Shown here piece after piece: positions 63,463 through 64,000 of a DNA stretch of 64,000 nucleotides. The translations under genes were made by a program, and so were the position numbers. How positions within the stretch are numbered: position 1 is the first letter of the stretch; every line of letters begins with the position of its first letter. Source of the stretch: Ferribacterium limneticum (lineage in GTDB: Bacteria; Pseudomonadota; Gammaproteobacteria; Burkholderiales; Rhodocyclaceae); NCBI RefSeq assembly GCF_020510625.1, contig NZ_CP075191.1, positions 2,084,001-2,148,000 on the forward strand. The letters run 5' to 3'. The notes under the pieces are model-generated. The model was not told where the DNA came from. It worked only from the letters and a program-made list of their open reading frames with translations, and made no database searches.

Positions 63463-64000
63463 CCACCAGACTCCCCACCGCCTGGCAGCGCACATTGCCG
63501 CTACTGCTGGCACTGATCGGCTGGATTCTCTTCTGGTATTGGGAAACCTTGTCAGCGATGGTCGGTATCTGGGAACGTTCCGACACTTACGCACATGCCT
63601 TTATCGTGCCGCCGATCGCCCTCTGGCTGATCTGGCGCAAGCGTGATGAACTGCTTGCCCTCCAGCCCAATGCCTCCGGCTGGCTAGCTATCCCGCTGGC
63701 TGTGGCAACTTTCCTTTGGCTCCTGGGCCAATTGACGGCGGTCAACGCGCTGACTCAATTTGCACTGGTCGTTACGCTGATTCTCGCCATCATGTCCCTG
63801 TTGGGTCTGAAGATCAGCCGCCACATCGCCTTTCCGCTGTTCTTCCTCCTCTTCTCGGTTCCGATCGGTGATTTCATGATGCCGAAATTGATGGACTGGA
63901 CTGCTGCGTTCACGGTCACGGCGCTCCGCGCAACCGGCATTCCTGTTTACCAGGAAGGAAATCAATTCGTTATTCCATCCGGCAATTGGTCAGTAGTTGA
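63453..64000 (+). CDS. xrtA: Exosortase A, N-terminal part (cut by window edge)
   Basis: The first 182 residues of a polytopic exosortase (EpsH/XrtA), the transpeptidase-like enzyme that processes PEP-CTERM proteins. Visible: WYWETLSAMVGIWERSDTYAHAFIVPPIALWLIWRKRDEL (hallmark of the family), several membrane helices, LFFLLFSVPIGDFMMPKLMDWTAAFTVTALRATGIPVYQEG and NQFVIPSGNWSVV. The catalytic Cys follows this last motif in family members and falls just beyond the window; the Arg and His are further on. The cluster presumably continues to the right. Confidence 0.93.
   Translation, partial: MPLATRLPTAWQRTLPLLLALIGWILFWYWETLSAMVGIWERSDTYAHAFIVPPIALWLIWRKRDELLALQPNASGWLAIPLAVATFLWLLGQLTAVNALTQFALVVTLILAIMSLLGLKISRHIAFPLFFLLFSVPIGDFMMPKLMDWTAAFTVTALRATGIPVYQEGNQFVIPSGNWSVV

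Overview
The window looks like chromosome of a betaproteobacterium of the Rhodocyclaceae (Dechloromonas/Azonexus-like). This is inferred from the overall gene content, the rnfH-ratA/smpB and pyrG-kdsA-eno-ftsB groupings, the high-GC codon use and the exosortase-A exopolysaccharide locus; no database search was run. No rRNA, CRISPR array or prophage was seen. The window cuts guaB at the left edge and the exosortase gene at the right edge.

Layout. 1-9.97 kb is core: guaB (partial), a DUF4124 protein, rnfH-ratA diverging from smpB, a LuxR-type response regulator facing an Hpt protein, tRNA-Asp, menD, queF, mutS and a metallophosphoesterase. At 9989-11411 an intact IS4-family element sits inside the intrinsic terminator of slyD, with a 12-bp target duplication. 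11.4-16.6 kb is the leftward run pyrG-kdsA-eno-ftsB followed by a peroxiredoxin-slyD pair.

16.8-24.4 kb is the most interesting block. It holds nine mostly overlapping rightward genes: a DarA-type protein, a DarB-like KAS III, an unknown 131-aa protein, a BtrH-family protein, an ABC-2 exporter pair, an acyl carrier protein, a ketosynthase lacking one catalytic His, and a second ketosynthase-like protein with no Cys-His-His signature. I read it as a compact acyl-resorcinol-like or acyl-transfer biosynthesis and export operon. Its product cannot be read from sequence.

24.4-41 kb is mostly housekeeping: CnoX/YbbN, a deacetylase-fold protein, a hybrid histidine kinase, Nnr, nadC, thrC, hom, an AlaA-type aminotransferase, a rhomboid protease and manC. 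It also holds a DUF2249/polytopic membrane pair behind an FNR-like promoter.

41-53 kb is an envelope transport locus (LolA-like protein, ABC ATPase, DUF1302-like outer-membrane protein, two FtsX-type permeases). It is split by about 5.8 kb carrying an intact IS66-family element (8-bp target duplication), a relic of a second IS66 element, a PEP-CTERM protein gene with a sigma-54-type promoter, and an IS5-family element that uses a programmed -1 frameshift. A ThiF/E1-like gene follows.

53.3-64 kb is the start of an exosortase A (XrtA/EpsH) exopolysaccharide cluster: export lipoprotein, chain-length protein, BY-kinase, TIGR03016 outer-membrane protein, TIGR03015 ATPase, wecB, polysaccharide deacetylase, FemAB protein, TIGR03087 glycosyltransferase and the 5' part of xrtA. 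The PEP-CTERM protein at 47.5 kb is a natural candidate substrate for this exosortase.
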